From: Sphingomonas oligoaromativorans
GTDB lineage: Bacteria; Pseudomonadota; Alphaproteobacteria; Sphingomonadales; Sphingomonadaceae
DNA length: 64,000 bases
NCBI RefSeq assembly: GCF_011762195.1
Contig: NZ_JAASQK010000003.1
Span: 248,001-312,000 of the forward strand
Direction: 5' to 3'
Each line of letters starts with the position of its first letter. Positions within the stretch are counted from its first letter, which is position 1. The notes beneath the pieces are model-generated. The model made no database searches, was not told where the DNA came from, and saw nothing but the letters and a program-made list of their open reading frames with translations. This document shows, in pieces, positions 1 through 7,861 of the stretch. The translations under genes were made by a program, and so were the position numbers.

Positions 1-844
1 CAGACCCGGCGGTCGCGAGATAGGGGCCTGGTGTTGCAGCGATCCCGATCACCTGACGCCCCTGACGGAGCGCCCCTGCCTGATCGGGCGTGACGGGTAG
101 AGCCGGGATGTCGTCCAGCCCCGCCGTCAGCGGCAAGAGTGCCTGTTCAAGCGTGCGCCCTTGGCCCAGATCGGCCAGAGAGTCCAGCGATATCGCTTTT
201 TCGAGCGTGAACGGCCCGGCCTTCAGCCGGCGGAGCATGGTGACATGGCCGACCGTGCCCAGCGCCAGCGCGATGTCGCGGGCGAGGCTGCGGATATAGG
301 TGCCCTTCGAAACGGTCGCGACGAGGGTGGCCTCTTCCGGGCTCGCCGCCTCGATGGTGAGCGCATGGATCGTCACGTTGCGGCTGGCGAGTTGCACCTC
401 CTCACCGGCGCGGGCGAGGTCATAGGCGCGCTGGCCGTCGACCTTGAGCGCGGAATAGGCAGGCGGCACCTGCGCGATCGGGCCGGTGAAGTCCGGCAGC
501 ACCACTTCCAGCACCTCGCGCGTCGGGCGGACATCGGAAGTGGCGATCACCTTGCCTTCGAGGTCGAGCGTGTCGGTCTGCTCGCCGAACTTCACCGTGA
601 AGGCATAGGCCTTGTCGGCATCGAGCATCCGGCCGGACAGCTTGGTCGCCTCGCCGAGCGCGATCGGCAGCACGCCGGACGCGAGCGGATCGAGCGTTCC
701 GCCATGGCCGACCTTCACCTTGGCATAGCCGCCCTGCCGCAAGGCGCGCTTGGCGGCGGAGACGATGTCGGTCGATCCGGGGCCGAGCGGCTTGTCGATG
801 ATGAGCCAGCCGTGGAGAGCCGGGCCATTCCTGTCCTGTGTCAT
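1..844 (-). CDS. truB: tRNA pseudouridine(55) synthase TruB (partial, C-terminus off the left edge)
   Basis: Isomerises U55 to pseudouridine in the T-loop of tRNAs, in the cytoplasm. Reading down from the ATG at 844, the protein begins MTQDRNGPALHGWLIIDKP and carries the catalytic loop GHGGTLDPLASGVLP near residues 46-60, with the conserved catalytic Asp at about position 52. About 281 codons lie in the window; the family is roughly 300 residues, so only the extreme C-terminus is missing. It would normally follow rbfA directly, but here five unrelated genes intervene. The next gene upstream (885-1253) is 40 bases away on the same strand. Identification is firm. Confidence 0.95.
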   Translation of the reverse strand, partial: MTQDRNGPALHGWLIIDKPLGPGSTDIVSAAKRALRQGGYAKVKVGHGGTLDPLASGVLPIALGEATKLSGRMLDADKAYAFTVKFGEQTDTLDLEGKVIATSDVRPTREVLEVVLPDFTGPIAQVPPAYSALKVDGQRAYDLARAGEEVQLASRNVTIHALTIEAASPEEATLVATVSKGTYIRSLARDIALALGTVGHVTMLRRLKAGPFTLEKAISLDSLADLGQGRTLEQALLPLTAGLDDIPALPVTPDQAGALRQGRQVIGIAATPGPYLATAGS

Positions 845-884
845 GGGCGCGCGGCCTAGGCCCGCGGGCTCCCGGCGGCAAGCC

Positions 885-1253
885 TCAGCGATGCTTGCGC
901 TTGCCCGAACGATAGCCCGGCGGCTCCGGCGAGCGGACCACCGAGCTCAGCCAGCAGCGCTGCCCCTGCACGCTGATGGTGCTGTATTTGTCGAGCCGGC
1001 CCGCAGGCCCCGTCTCCACGCCGAAGCCGTCGGCGGCCGCGAGGCGCGGGCATTCGGGGCGGACGCGGAGATAATACCAGTGCCCATCCTGCGCGCGCAG
1101 ATAGATGCCGCGCTTGCCGTCGATGCGATAATCGGTGAGGCCGTCCTGCCGGAAACCCAGGACCACGGCCTCGGGGCCGGTCGGCGGCTCGGGCGCCTGG
1201 GGCACGGCCAGCGCGGGGGTGGCGATCAGCAGGGCGGCGAACAGGGCACGCAT
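885..1253 (-). CDS. small secreted protein, DUF6491-like
   Basis: 122-residue protein of unknown function. It opens with a clear signal peptide (MRALFAALLIATPALA) followed by a mature domain with the stretch TDYRIDGKRGIYLR, two cysteines (one in RPECPRL, one in GQRCWL) that could form a disulfide, and a basic tail. I tentatively link it to the DUF6491 family of small exported proteins common in sphingomonads and xanthomonads; this is from memory of the pattern, not a search. The start is the ATG at 1253, preceded by a GGGAGAAGAG ribosome site. It lies between the GNAT gene and truB on the same strand. Confidence 0.7.
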   Translation of the reverse strand: MRALFAALLIATPALAVPQAPEPPTGPEAVVLGFRQDGLTDYRIDGKRGIYLRAQDGHWYYLRVRPECPRLAAADGFGVETGPAGRLDKYSTISVQGQRCWLSSVVRSPEPPGYRSGKRKHR

Positions 1254-1285
1254 GGGCTCTTCTCCCGGTCGGATCGGCGCCGAGG

Positions 1286-1837
1286 CTAGACCGGTTCGTC
1301 GAACCCGTCGATGAACAGGGCATAGAGCGCCGTATCGCGGACATGCCCGGTCCATGTGACCATATGGCGACGCAGAATGCCCTCGCGCGTGGCGCCGAGC
1401 TTCTCCACCGCCGCCATCGAGCGGGTGTTGCGCGTGTCGACGCGGAATTCGATGCGGTGGAAGCCGGCCTCCGCCGCGCGCTCCAGCATCAGCCGCTTGA
1501 AGCGGGCATTGATCCCGGTGCCGCGTGCGTGCGGGGCGAGATAGGTGCCGCCGATCTCGGTAGAGCCATGGACGGCGCTGGGGTTGAGATAGCTCGACAT
1601 GCCGACCACCACGCCCTTGTCGAGGATGGCGAAGGCGATGCGGTGCGCCGCCTCCAGCACCGCGTCGAAATTGGCGTCGAAGCCGGCGGGCGACCAGTCG
1701 CTCGGATAGATGTCCCAGATCGTCGTGTCGGCGGCACAGGCATCGGCGAGGCCGGCGCGGTGCGCCTCCGCGAGCGGCTCCAGCCGAAGCGCGCCGTCCG
1801 CCATGGCGGGGCTCAGGGCGCCGACGTCGGCCTTCAT
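1286..1837 (-). CDS. GNAT family N-acetyltransferase (RimJ/RimL-like)
   Basis: 183-residue acetyltransferase of the RimJ/RimL branch, probably modifying a protein N-terminus or a small amine with acetyl-CoA; substrate unknown. The acetyl-CoA-binding region is YLAPHARGTGINARFKRLML in the middle, followed by the typical FRVDTRNTRSMAAVEKLGA strand-helix and a C-terminal tyrosine region (DTALYALF). The ATG at 1837 overlaps the stop codon of the upstream thymidine kinase gene by ATGA, so the two are translationally coupled and this start is well supported. Family assignment is firm, substrate open. Confidence 0.9.
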   Translation of the reverse strand: MKADVGALSPAMADGALRLEPLAEAHRAGLADACAADTTIWDIYPSDWSPAGFDANFDAVLEAAHRIAFAILDKGVVVGMSSYLNPSAVHGSTEIGGTYLAPHARGTGINARFKRLMLERAAEAGFHRIEFRVDTRNTRSMAAVEKLGATREGILRRHMVTWTGHVRDTALYALFIDGFDEPV

Positions 1838-2412
1838 TGCCCCATCTGCTCCATATAATGGCGCCGACACAGCGCGACATAGCGGTCGTTGCCGCCGATC
1901 TCGGTCTGCGCGCCTTCGGTGATGGCGTGGCCGCCGGCATCGACGCGCAGGTTCATCGTCGCCTTGCGGCCGCACGAGCAGATCGTCTTGATCTCCTGCA
2001 AGCTGTCCGCGATGCCGAGCAGCGTCGCCGATCCCTCGAACAATTCCGCCTGGAAATCGGTGCGCAGACCGTAGCAGAGCACCGGCACCCCCAACTCGTC
2101 ACAGACGCGGGCGAGCTGGAACACCTGCGCGCGGCTGAGGAACTGCGCCTCGTCGACCAGCACGCAGCCGACCGGCTCCTGTTCCGTCTCGGCGGCGACC
2201 ATGGCGTGGAGGTCGGTCTGCGCGTCGAAGGGGATGGCGCTCGCCTCCAGCCCGATGCGCGAGTGGATCACGCCCTGCGCGTGGCGATCGTCGACCGCGG
2301 CGGTGAACAGCATCGTCCGCATCCCGCGCTCGGCATAGTTGAAGCTCGATTGCAGCAGGATCGTCGATTTTCCCGCGTTCATCGAGGCATAATAGAAATA
2401 GAGCTTGGCCAT
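1834..2412 (-). CDS. tdk: thymidine kinase (type II)
   Basis: Phosphorylates thymidine to dTMP with ATP (pyrimidine salvage, cytoplasm). The 192-residue protein begins MAKLYFYYASMNAGKST, with the P-loop at residues 9-16, then the Walker-B/base motif LVDEAQFL near residue 90, and the lasso region LRTDFQAELFEGS. The zinc site is CSCG plus CRRHY; E. coli Tdk has CxxC at the first pair, so CxC here is a one-residue-shorter variant. The start is the ATG at 2412 with GGAG upstream; longer in-frame starts lack the family N-terminus. Coupled to the downstream GNAT gene by an ATGA overlap. Confidence 0.95.
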   Translation of the reverse strand: MAKLYFYYASMNAGKSTILLQSSFNYAERGMRTMLFTAAVDDRHAQGVIHSRIGLEASAIPFDAQTDLHAMVAAETEQEPVGCVLVDEAQFLSRAQVFQLARVCDELGVPVLCYGLRTDFQAELFEGSATLLGIADSLQEIKTICSCGRKATMNLRVDAGGHAITEGAQTEIGGNDRYVALCRRHYMEQMGQ

Positions 2413-2514
2413 GGCAGTGCTCCGTCTGTCACGCGCGGCCGCCCCGTGCAACGGGGCTCCGCTTTGCCGCGATTTCCGGGTCGGCGGATGGAATCCGCCC
2501 GCTTCGGAATCGCC

Positions 2515-3063
2515 CTAGAGCTTGCTGAGCGTCATCCGGTCGCCCTCGATCGACACCTTGTCGATGCGGCCGAGGAAGCTCTGCCCGAGCAGCGGCGGCG
2601 TGCTGGGCACGTCGAGCACCACGGCCTGCACGTCGGGCAGCTCGATGCTGCCCACCCGCACGCGCGGCAGCGTCACCGGGGCGTAGCGGGTGGTGCCGCC
2701 GGCGGTCTGCCCCTCATGGTTGAAATCGAGCGCGGCGAGGTTGATGCCGGCGCTCTGCGCATCGTCGCGGCCGATCGCGACCGCCGAGGCGCCGGTGTCG
2801 ACGACGAAGCGGAGCGTCGTGCCGGCGATGTCGCCGTCCACGAAGAAATGTCCTTCGGCCCCGCGCGCTATGGTGAGCGTGCCGGGGGTGAGGAAGGGCA
2901 CCGGGGCCGGAGCCGGAGCGGGCGGCGTGGCGGCGGGCCTGGCGTGGGCGATCAGGACATGCGGCGCGGATGGCGCGGGGCGGAGCGCCGGCCATCGTCC
3001 GCCGCCCGCCGCCCAGCCGATCAGCGCGGCCGCCACCAGCGCCCCGATCGCGAACCCCCGCAT
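2515..3063 (-). CDS. retropepsin-like aspartic protease (TIGR02281-type), membrane anchored
   Basis: 182-residue protein with an N-terminal hydrophobic segment (residues 1-20), a Pro/Ala-rich linker, and a single retropepsin-like domain. The catalytic motif is VVDTGASAVAIG near residue 90 and the second signature is LLGQSFLGRI near the end. Such one-domain proteases act as dimers and are found in the alphaproteobacterial periplasm or inner membrane; natural substrates are not known to me. I chose the ATG at 3063 because GGAG sits seven bases upstream and the hydrophobic anchor then starts at once; an ATG at 3096 would add 11 residues. Confidence 0.85.
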   Translation of the reverse strand: MRGFAIGALVAAALIGWAAGGGRWPALRPAPSAPHVLIAHARPAATPPAPAPAPVPFLTPGTLTIARGAEGHFFVDGDIAGTTLRFVVDTGASAVAIGRDDAQSAGINLAALDFNHEGQTAGGTTRYAPVTLPRVRVGSIELPDVQAVVLDVPSTPPLLGQSFLGRIDKVSIEGDRMTLSKL

Positions 3064-3108
3064 ATCCGCACTCCGTCCGATTCGACCGGGCAGCATGACG
3101 GCGAGACG

Positions 3109-3657
3109 TTAAGGCGCGGTATCGGCCTTCGCCCCGCCCGCCTCATCATCCGCCCAGGCCAGGCCGATCGCGTGGCGGCGGACCGCGCTGGGCCAGCCTT
3201 CGCTCAATGTCTCGAAACGGGCGCGGTCGTCGGCATAGAGCGCGCGGATCGCCTCCTCATAATGCGGCCGGTCGCCGGCGATGGCGGTGATGAAGCGATA
3301 GGCGGCATTGCGGCGGGCGGGGCCATTGCCCTCCGCCTTGCGGGCGGCGTCGATGAGCTTGCGGAGCGCGGCGGATGCGCCGCCGGGCTGCTCGCTTAGC
3401 CAGTCCCAGTGGCGGGGCAGCAGCGTCACCTCGCGCGCCACCACGCCAAGGCTGGGGCGGCCGCGCGGGCGGGGGGGCTCCTCCACCGGAGGCGTCTCGC
3501 GCAGGTCGAAGTCGATCTGGCGGCCATCCTCATCGTCGAAGACGAGCAGATCGGACGACCGCTCCATCTCCGGCATGGCGCGGAGCGCGGCGGCCACCTC
3601 CTCGCGCGTGCCGGTGGCGAGCCACATGTCCTGGGCGAAAGCGGTGTAGGTCTTCAT
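3109..3657 (-). CDS. DUF2239 family protein
   Basis: Cytoplasmic protein of about 182 residues matching the DUF2239 family, function unknown. Visible features are the short charged N-terminal part, the family hallmark RGRPSLGVVAREVTLLPRHW in the centre, and a helical C-terminal half (AYRFITAIAGDRPHYEEAIR). Three consecutive ATG codons start the frame (3663, 3660, 3657); AGGGG is directly before the first, so the third, MKTYTAFAQ, has proper spacing. The promoter region carries a dyad (3686-3722), so this gene may be regulated separately from rbfA upstream. Confidence 0.85.
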   Translation of the reverse strand: MKTYTAFAQDMWLATGTREEVAAALRAMPEMERSSDLLVFDDEDGRQIDFDLRETPPVEEPPRPRGRPSLGVVAREVTLLPRHWDWLSEQPGGASAALRKLIDAARKAEGNGPARRNAAYRFITAIAGDRPHYEEAIRALYADDRARFETLSEGWPSAVRRHAIGLAWADDEAGGAKADTAP

Positions 3658-3685
3658 CATCATCCCCTGTTGCGGAGGATGATTT

Positions 3686-3722
3686 ATACCCGGATCAAAT
3701 GCGAGTCAATTTGACCCGGATA
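3686..3722. promoter_or_regulatory. imperfect dyad, candidate operator of the DUF2239 gene
   Basis: Between the rbfA stop and the DUF2239 start lies CCGGATCAAAT (3690-3700), an 8-base spacer, then ATTTGACCCGG (3709-3719), an 11-base inverted repeat with one mismatch. The octamer ACCCGGAT also occurs as a direct repeat (3688-3695 and 3714-3721). It is AT-richer than its surroundings and placed where a promoter would be. The regulator is not in the window. Confidence 0.45.
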
Positions 3723-4148
3723 TTATTCCTCGTCGTCGCCGCCATCGAGCGACGCGGGCGCTTCGTCGAGATCGCGCGCCACCTTGGGATCGCGCAGCAG
3801 CCTGTCGATATGGCTGCCCTCGTCGAAGCTCTCGTCGGCAAGGAACTTCAGCTTGGCGGCGAACTTCAGGTTCACGCGCCGCGCCACCTCGCGCTGGAGA
3901 TAGGCGGTGTTGGTGCGCAGCGCCTTCAGCACCGCCTCCTCGTCCGCGCCGAGCAGCGACTTGATGAACACGGTGGCATGGCGAAGATCCGGCGACATGC
4001 GGACCTCGGTCACCGAGACGGTGTGGCTGGCGAGCGTGTCGTCATGCACGTCGCCGCGGGCCAGCACTTCGGCGAGGATGTGGCGGACCTGCTCGCCCAC
4101 GCGCAGCAGGCGGACGGAGCGGCCCTCGGAGGTTTCGTTGTGGCGCAT
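3723..4148 (-). CDS. rbfA: 30S ribosome-binding factor A
   Basis: Late 30S-subunit maturation factor that binds 16S rRNA near the 5' helix, with a KH-like fold. The 141-residue protein has the expected [20 protein letters not shown] helix, the [19 protein letters not shown] strand, and the [20 protein letters not shown]-terminal region, followed by an acidic tail ending GGDDEE. Start is the ATG at 4148; the only longer in-frame start is a TTG. It follows infB as usual in the nus/inf operon, but a palindromic repeat element occupies the gap. Confidence 0.95.
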   Translation of the reverse strand: MRHNETSEGRSVRLLRVGEQVRHILAEVLARGDVHDDTLASHTVSVTEVRMSPDLRHATVFIKSLLGADEEAVLKALRTNTAYLQREVARRVNLKFAAKLKFLADESFDEGSHIDRLLRDPKVARDLDEAPASLDGGDDEE

Positions 4149-4170
4149 GGCGAGACTTCCCAAAAAGGCT

Positions 4171-4259
4171 CGTCACCCCGGCGAAAGCCGGGGCCTCAGG
4201 CGGCTGGAGGGATCGTGCCCGTCCAGCCGCGCGAGATGCCAGCTTTCGCTGGCATGACG
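4171..4259. repeat. palindromic repeat (REP-like) between infB and rbfA
   Basis: Three hairpins in a row: CCCCGGC-gaaa-GCCGGGG with a GAAA tetraloop, a central GGCTGGA / TCCAGCC pair, and TGCCAGC-tttc-GCTGGCA. The outer parts read like the sphingomonad intergenic repeat that ends ...GCTGGCATGACG. It fills nearly the whole gap between two essential operon genes, so it must be read through; it may serve as an mRNA processing or stability structure. Confidence 0.75.
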
Positions 4260-4266
4260 ATCAATA

Positions 4267-7059
4267 TCAGAGCGTGCGCTCGCGCAGCTCGACCTCGAAC
4301 GTCTCGAGGAAATCGCCCGGCTTGATGTCGGTGTGGCTCTCGAAGGTCACACCGCATTCCAGGCCGGCGCGGACTTCCGCCACATCGTCCTTGAAGCGAC
4401 GCAGCGACGCGATCGAGCCGTTGTAGATGATGACATCCTCGCGGGTGATGCGCGCCTTGAGCGCCTTGCGGATGAAGCCCTCGACCACGAGCAGACCGGC
4501 GGCGCGGCCATGCTTGCCCGCCGAGAAGACCTCGCGGATTTCGGCGCGGCCGACGACATGCTCGATCGCTTCCGGCCCGAGCTGGCCGGCCATCGCGGCG
4601 CGAATCTCGTCGAGCAGGTCGTAGATCACGTCGTAATACTTCAGCGCGACCTGATCGCGGGTGGCGATCTCGCGGGCCTTGGCATTGGCGCGGACGTTGA
4701 AGCCGATGATCGGCGCGCGCGAAGCGGCCGCCAGCGTCACGTCGCTCTCGGTGATGCCGCCGACGCCCGAGTGCAGGATGCGCACCTGGATATCGTCGGT
4801 CGAGATCTTGTTGAGCGAGCCGATGATGGCTTCCACCGAACCCTGCGTGTCCGCCTTGACGACCACCGGGAACTGCTGCGCCTGCTTCTCGCGGAGCGCC
4901 GAGAACATCGTCTCGAGGTTCGCGGGAGCCGAAGTGGTGCGCTTGCGCTGGATGACGCCGGCACGATAGGCCGCGACCTCGCGGGCACGCGCCTCGTTCT
5001 CGACCACCGACAGCGGATCGCCGGCGCCGGGGACGCCCGACAGGCCGAGAACCTCCACGGGCACGGACGGGCCGGCCTGCTTCACATTCTTGCCCTTGTC
5101 GTCGATCAGCGCGCGGACCTTGCCGCTCTCGGCGCCGACGACGAAGATGTCGCCGACCTTGAGCGTGCCCTTGCGGACGAGGATCGTCGCCACCGGGCCG
5201 CGGCCCTTGTCGAGCTGCGCCTCGACCACGGTGCCTTCGGCCTCGCGATCGGGATTGGCCTTGAGTTCGAGCACCTCGGCCTGGAGCAGGATCTTGTCGA
5301 TCAGCTCGTCGAGACCGGTCTTCTTGAGCGCGGAGACCTCGACCTCCTGCACGTCGCCGCCCATGCTCTCCACCTGCACGTCGTGCTGGAGGAGCGCCTC
5401 GCGGACGCGCTGCGGGTTGCCGCCCGGCTTGTCGACCTTGTTGATCGCCACGATCATCGGCACGCCGGCCGCCTTGGTGTGGTTGATCGCCTCGATCGTC
5501 TGCGGGCGGATGCCGTCGTCGGCGGCCACCACGATGATGACGATGTCGGTGATGTTGGCACCGCGCGCGCGCATGTCGGAGAAGGCTTCGTGGCCCGGCG
5601 TGTCGAGGAAGGTGACCTTGTCGCCCGACTTCACCGTCACCTGATAGGCGCCGATATGCTGGGTGATGCCACCGGCCTCGCCCGCCGCCACGTCGGTGCC
5701 GCGCAGGGCATCGAGCAGCGAGGTCTTGCCGTGGTCGACATGGCCCATGATCGTCACGACCGGCGGACGCGGCAGCAGCTTGTCCTCGGGATCATTGTCC
5801 TCGGAGGCCACGATGTCGATGTCGCTCTCGCTGACGCGCTTCAGGTTGTGGCCGAACTCGGTGACGAGCAGCTCGGCGGTGTCCTGATCGATCGTCTGGG
5901 TGAGCGTGACGGGCATACCCATCTTGAACAGCGCCTTCACCAGATCGGCGCCACGCTCGGCCATGCGGTTGGCCAGTTCGGCGACGGTGATCGCCTCCGG
6001 CACCACGACGTCGCGGACCTGCTTGGCCTGCGGGCCGCCCGACTGGTGGGCGCGCTTGTCTTTCTCGCGGGCGCGCTTGAGCGCGGCGAGCGAGCGGGCG
6101 CGGGCGCCACCCTCGTCGTCGAGCGCGCGCGTGACGGTGAGCTTGCCGGACTGGCGGCGATCGTCGCCCTGACGGCCGCGCGACGGGCGCGCCGGCTCGG
6201 GGCGCTTGGGCGCCGCGACCGGCGTGAAGCGGCGCGGCGGCGGGTTGGCGCCCCCGGCGGTGCGGGCTTCCGGCTCGGCGGGCTGAGACGCGGCGGCCTC
6301 GGCTTCGGCCTTGGCGGCGGCGGCCTGCTCGGCCGCCTCGGTGGCGGCGCGGACAGCCTCTTCGGCCGCGCGCTGCTCGGCTTCCTCGGCGGCGCGGCGA
6401 TTTTCCTCGGCGCGACGCTTCTCTTCCTCGGAAGCCTCCTGCCGGGCGCGGTCCTCGCGGCGGCGGGCGTCTTCAAGCGCGGCCATGCGCGCTTCCTCGG
6501 CTTCGCGCTGGAAGCGCTCGAGCTGCTCGCGACGCTCGAGCGGGGTCAGCGGGCGGTTCGGGCGCGGCGGCGCGGCGCGGGCCGGCGTGGGGGCCGGGCG
6601 CGGAGCCTGCTGCGCCGGAGCCGGCGCTGGCTTGGGGGCCGGGGCGGGCGCAGGCTCGGGAGCCTTCGCCACCGGGGCTTCCGGCGCGGCGGCGGCGGGC
6701 GCCTCGGCGACCGGCTCAACCGGGGCGGGCGTCGGCGCGGCCGGAGCCGGTTCCGGCGCGGCCTCGACCGGCGCGGCCACCACGGGGGCGGGCTCGACCG
6801 GAGCAGGCGCGGGCGCCGGCGGCGGGGTCGGCGCGGGCGGGGCAGCCACGACGGGCGCCTCGACGACGGGTTCGGGGGCCTGTGCCTCGACCTGCGGCTC
6901 TTCGCCCGGCCGGCTGAGCACGCGGCGGCGCTTCACCTCGACGACGACGGTGTTCGAACGGCCATGGCTGAAGCTCTGCTTCACCTTGCCCGTCTCGACC
7001 GTGCGCGTGAGGCCCAGCGGCGCGCGCATACCCAGTTTCGGCTTGTCCTGATCGCTCAT
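4267..7059 (-). CDS. infB: translation initiation factor IF-2
   Basis: GTPase that places fMet-tRNA in the ribosomal P site and joins the subunits. 930 residues: a long Pro/Ala-rich and then Glu/Arg-rich N-terminal half (residues 60-260 are low complexity), an IF2 N-domain near 350-420, and the G domain from about 430 with GHVDHGKTS (G1), DTPGHEAF (G3) and NKVD (G4). Domains II-IV follow and the protein ends VELRERTL. Length and low-complexity N-terminus are normal for alphaproteobacteria. Only seven bases separate it from ylxR upstream, supporting one operon. Confidence 0.98.
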   Translation of the reverse strand: MSDQDKPKLGMRAPLGLTRTVETGKVKQSFSHGRSNTVVVEVKRRRVLSRPGEEPQVEAQAPEPVVEAPVVAAPPAPTPPPAPAPAPVEPAPVVAAPVEAAPEPAPAAPTPAPVEPVAEAPAAAAPEAPVAKAPEPAPAPAPKPAPAPAQQAPRPAPTPARAAPPRPNRPLTPLERREQLERFQREAEEARMAALEDARRREDRARQEASEEEKRRAEENRRAAEEAEQRAAEEAVRAATEAAEQAAAAKAEAEAAASQPAEPEARTAGGANPPPRRFTPVAAPKRPEPARPSRGRQGDDRRQSGKLTVTRALDDEGGARARSLAALKRAREKDKRAHQSGGPQAKQVRDVVVPEAITVAELANRMAERGADLVKALFKMGMPVTLTQTIDQDTAELLVTEFGHNLKRVSESDIDIVASEDNDPEDKLLPRPPVVTIMGHVDHGKTSLLDALRGTDVAAGEAGGITQHIGAYQVTVKSGDKVTFLDTPGHEAFSDMRARGANITDIVIIVVAADDGIRPQTIEAINHTKAAGVPMIVAINKVDKPGGNPQRVREALLQHDVQVESMGGDVQEVEVSALKKTGLDELIDKILLQAEVLELKANPDREAEGTVVEAQLDKGRGPVATILVRKGTLKVGDIFVVGAESGKVRALIDDKGKNVKQAGPSVPVEVLGLSGVPGAGDPLSVVENEARAREVAAYRAGVIQRKRTTSAPANLETMFSALREKQAQQFPVVVKADTQGSVEAIIGSLNKISTDDIQVRILHSGVGGITESDVTLAAASRAPIIGFNVRANAKAREIATRDQVALKYYDVIYDLLDEIRAAMAGQLGPEAIEHVVGRAEIREVFSAGKHGRAAGLLVVEGFIRKALKARITREDVIIYNGSIASLRRFKDDVAEVRAGLECGVTFESHTDIKPGDFLETFEVELRERTL

Positions 7060-7066
7060 CGACTAC

Positions 7067-7861
7067 TCAAATCCCCACGTCATCCAGGGCGGCATGGCCG
7101 CCATCGTCATCACCATCGGCGGGAAGGCCCGCTTCGTTCAAAGTGGCCGAAGCCGAACGGCCCCGCGAAGAGTCGCGAGGCTCGGCCTCACCGTCCCGTC
7201 CGATAAATCCGCGCCAGCGCGCGAGCGCATCGCCGACGCGCCGGGCGGCAGCCCGGTCGACGAGCGCGACATGTACCACATTTTCGCGGCCCAGCGCCAT
7301 TGCCAATATGGTGCGCGAGACCGGAATGACCAGACCCCGCAAGCCACTTCCTTCGGCATCGGAGCCGACGCGCAGCGCCTGATCGAGCTTGCGCGAGCCA
7401 TCCTCGCCGGCGTCCGACGCGTGCATCAGCAGGTGGACGCGGCCCTTGCGGGCGGCTTCGTCGATCCGGTCGCTGCCGATCACCAGCTTGCCTGCGCGCG
7501 ATTCCAGGCCGAGCCGATCGAGGAAGGCGCGTTCCAGCGCCGTCTCGATCATCTGGCCAAGATCGTCGGGCACGGTGAGCGGCTTGCCCTTGTAGGCCCG
7601 CGCCAGCGCGCCGCGGAACTTGCCCTTGGCGATCGCCGCCTCAAGCGTCGGCCGGTCCACGCCGAGCCACGCGCCGCGACCCGGCGCCTTGGCGCGCACG
7701 TCGGGCAGCACCAGCCCGTCGGGCGAGATGGCGAGGCGGATCAGCGCGTCGCGCGCGTCATGCTCGCCCGAGAGGATGCATTTCCTCTCGGGCTCATGGG
7801 TTTCGCGTGGGGTACGCGATGCCTTCGGCGTCAGGCCGTCAGGGTTCTCATTGCTCGCCAT
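7067..7861 (-). CDS. ylxR: YlxR/DUF448 RNA-binding protein with C-terminal L7Ae-like domain
   Basis: 264-residue protein of the nusA-infB operon. The N-terminal DUF448/YlxR part (residues 20-100) shows ERKCILSGEHDARDALIRL and PGRGAWLG, the usual nucleic-acid-binding signature. The middle (about 110-215) resembles a ribosomal L7Ae-type fold (GRVHLLMHASDAGED), a fusion seen in alphaproteobacteria; the end is an acidic low-complexity tail. The role is probably RNA binding or transcription-translation tuning. It overlaps the end of nusA by 14 bases, which supports coupling. Confidence 0.9.
   Translation of the reverse strand: MASNENPDGLTPKASRTPRETHEPERKCILSGEHDARDALIRLAISPDGLVLPDVRAKAPGRGAWLGVDRPTLEAAIAKGKFRGALARAYKGKPLTVPDDLGQMIETALERAFLDRLGLESRAGKLVIGSDRIDEAARKGRVHLLMHASDAGEDGSRKLDQALRVGSDAEGSGLRGLVIPVSRTILAMALGRENVVHVALVDRAAARRVGDALARWRGFIGRDGEAEPRDSSRGRSASATLNEAGLPADGDDDGGHAALDDVGI

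Noticed and set aside
4333-7206. 957-codon open frame opposite infB
   Set aside because: High-GC shadow: Arg/His/Asp/Leu-rich with no domain, while infB on the other strand is unmistakable. The same holds for long frames opposite the RND permeases (19912-22689, 26632-29256) and trehalase (33065-35101).
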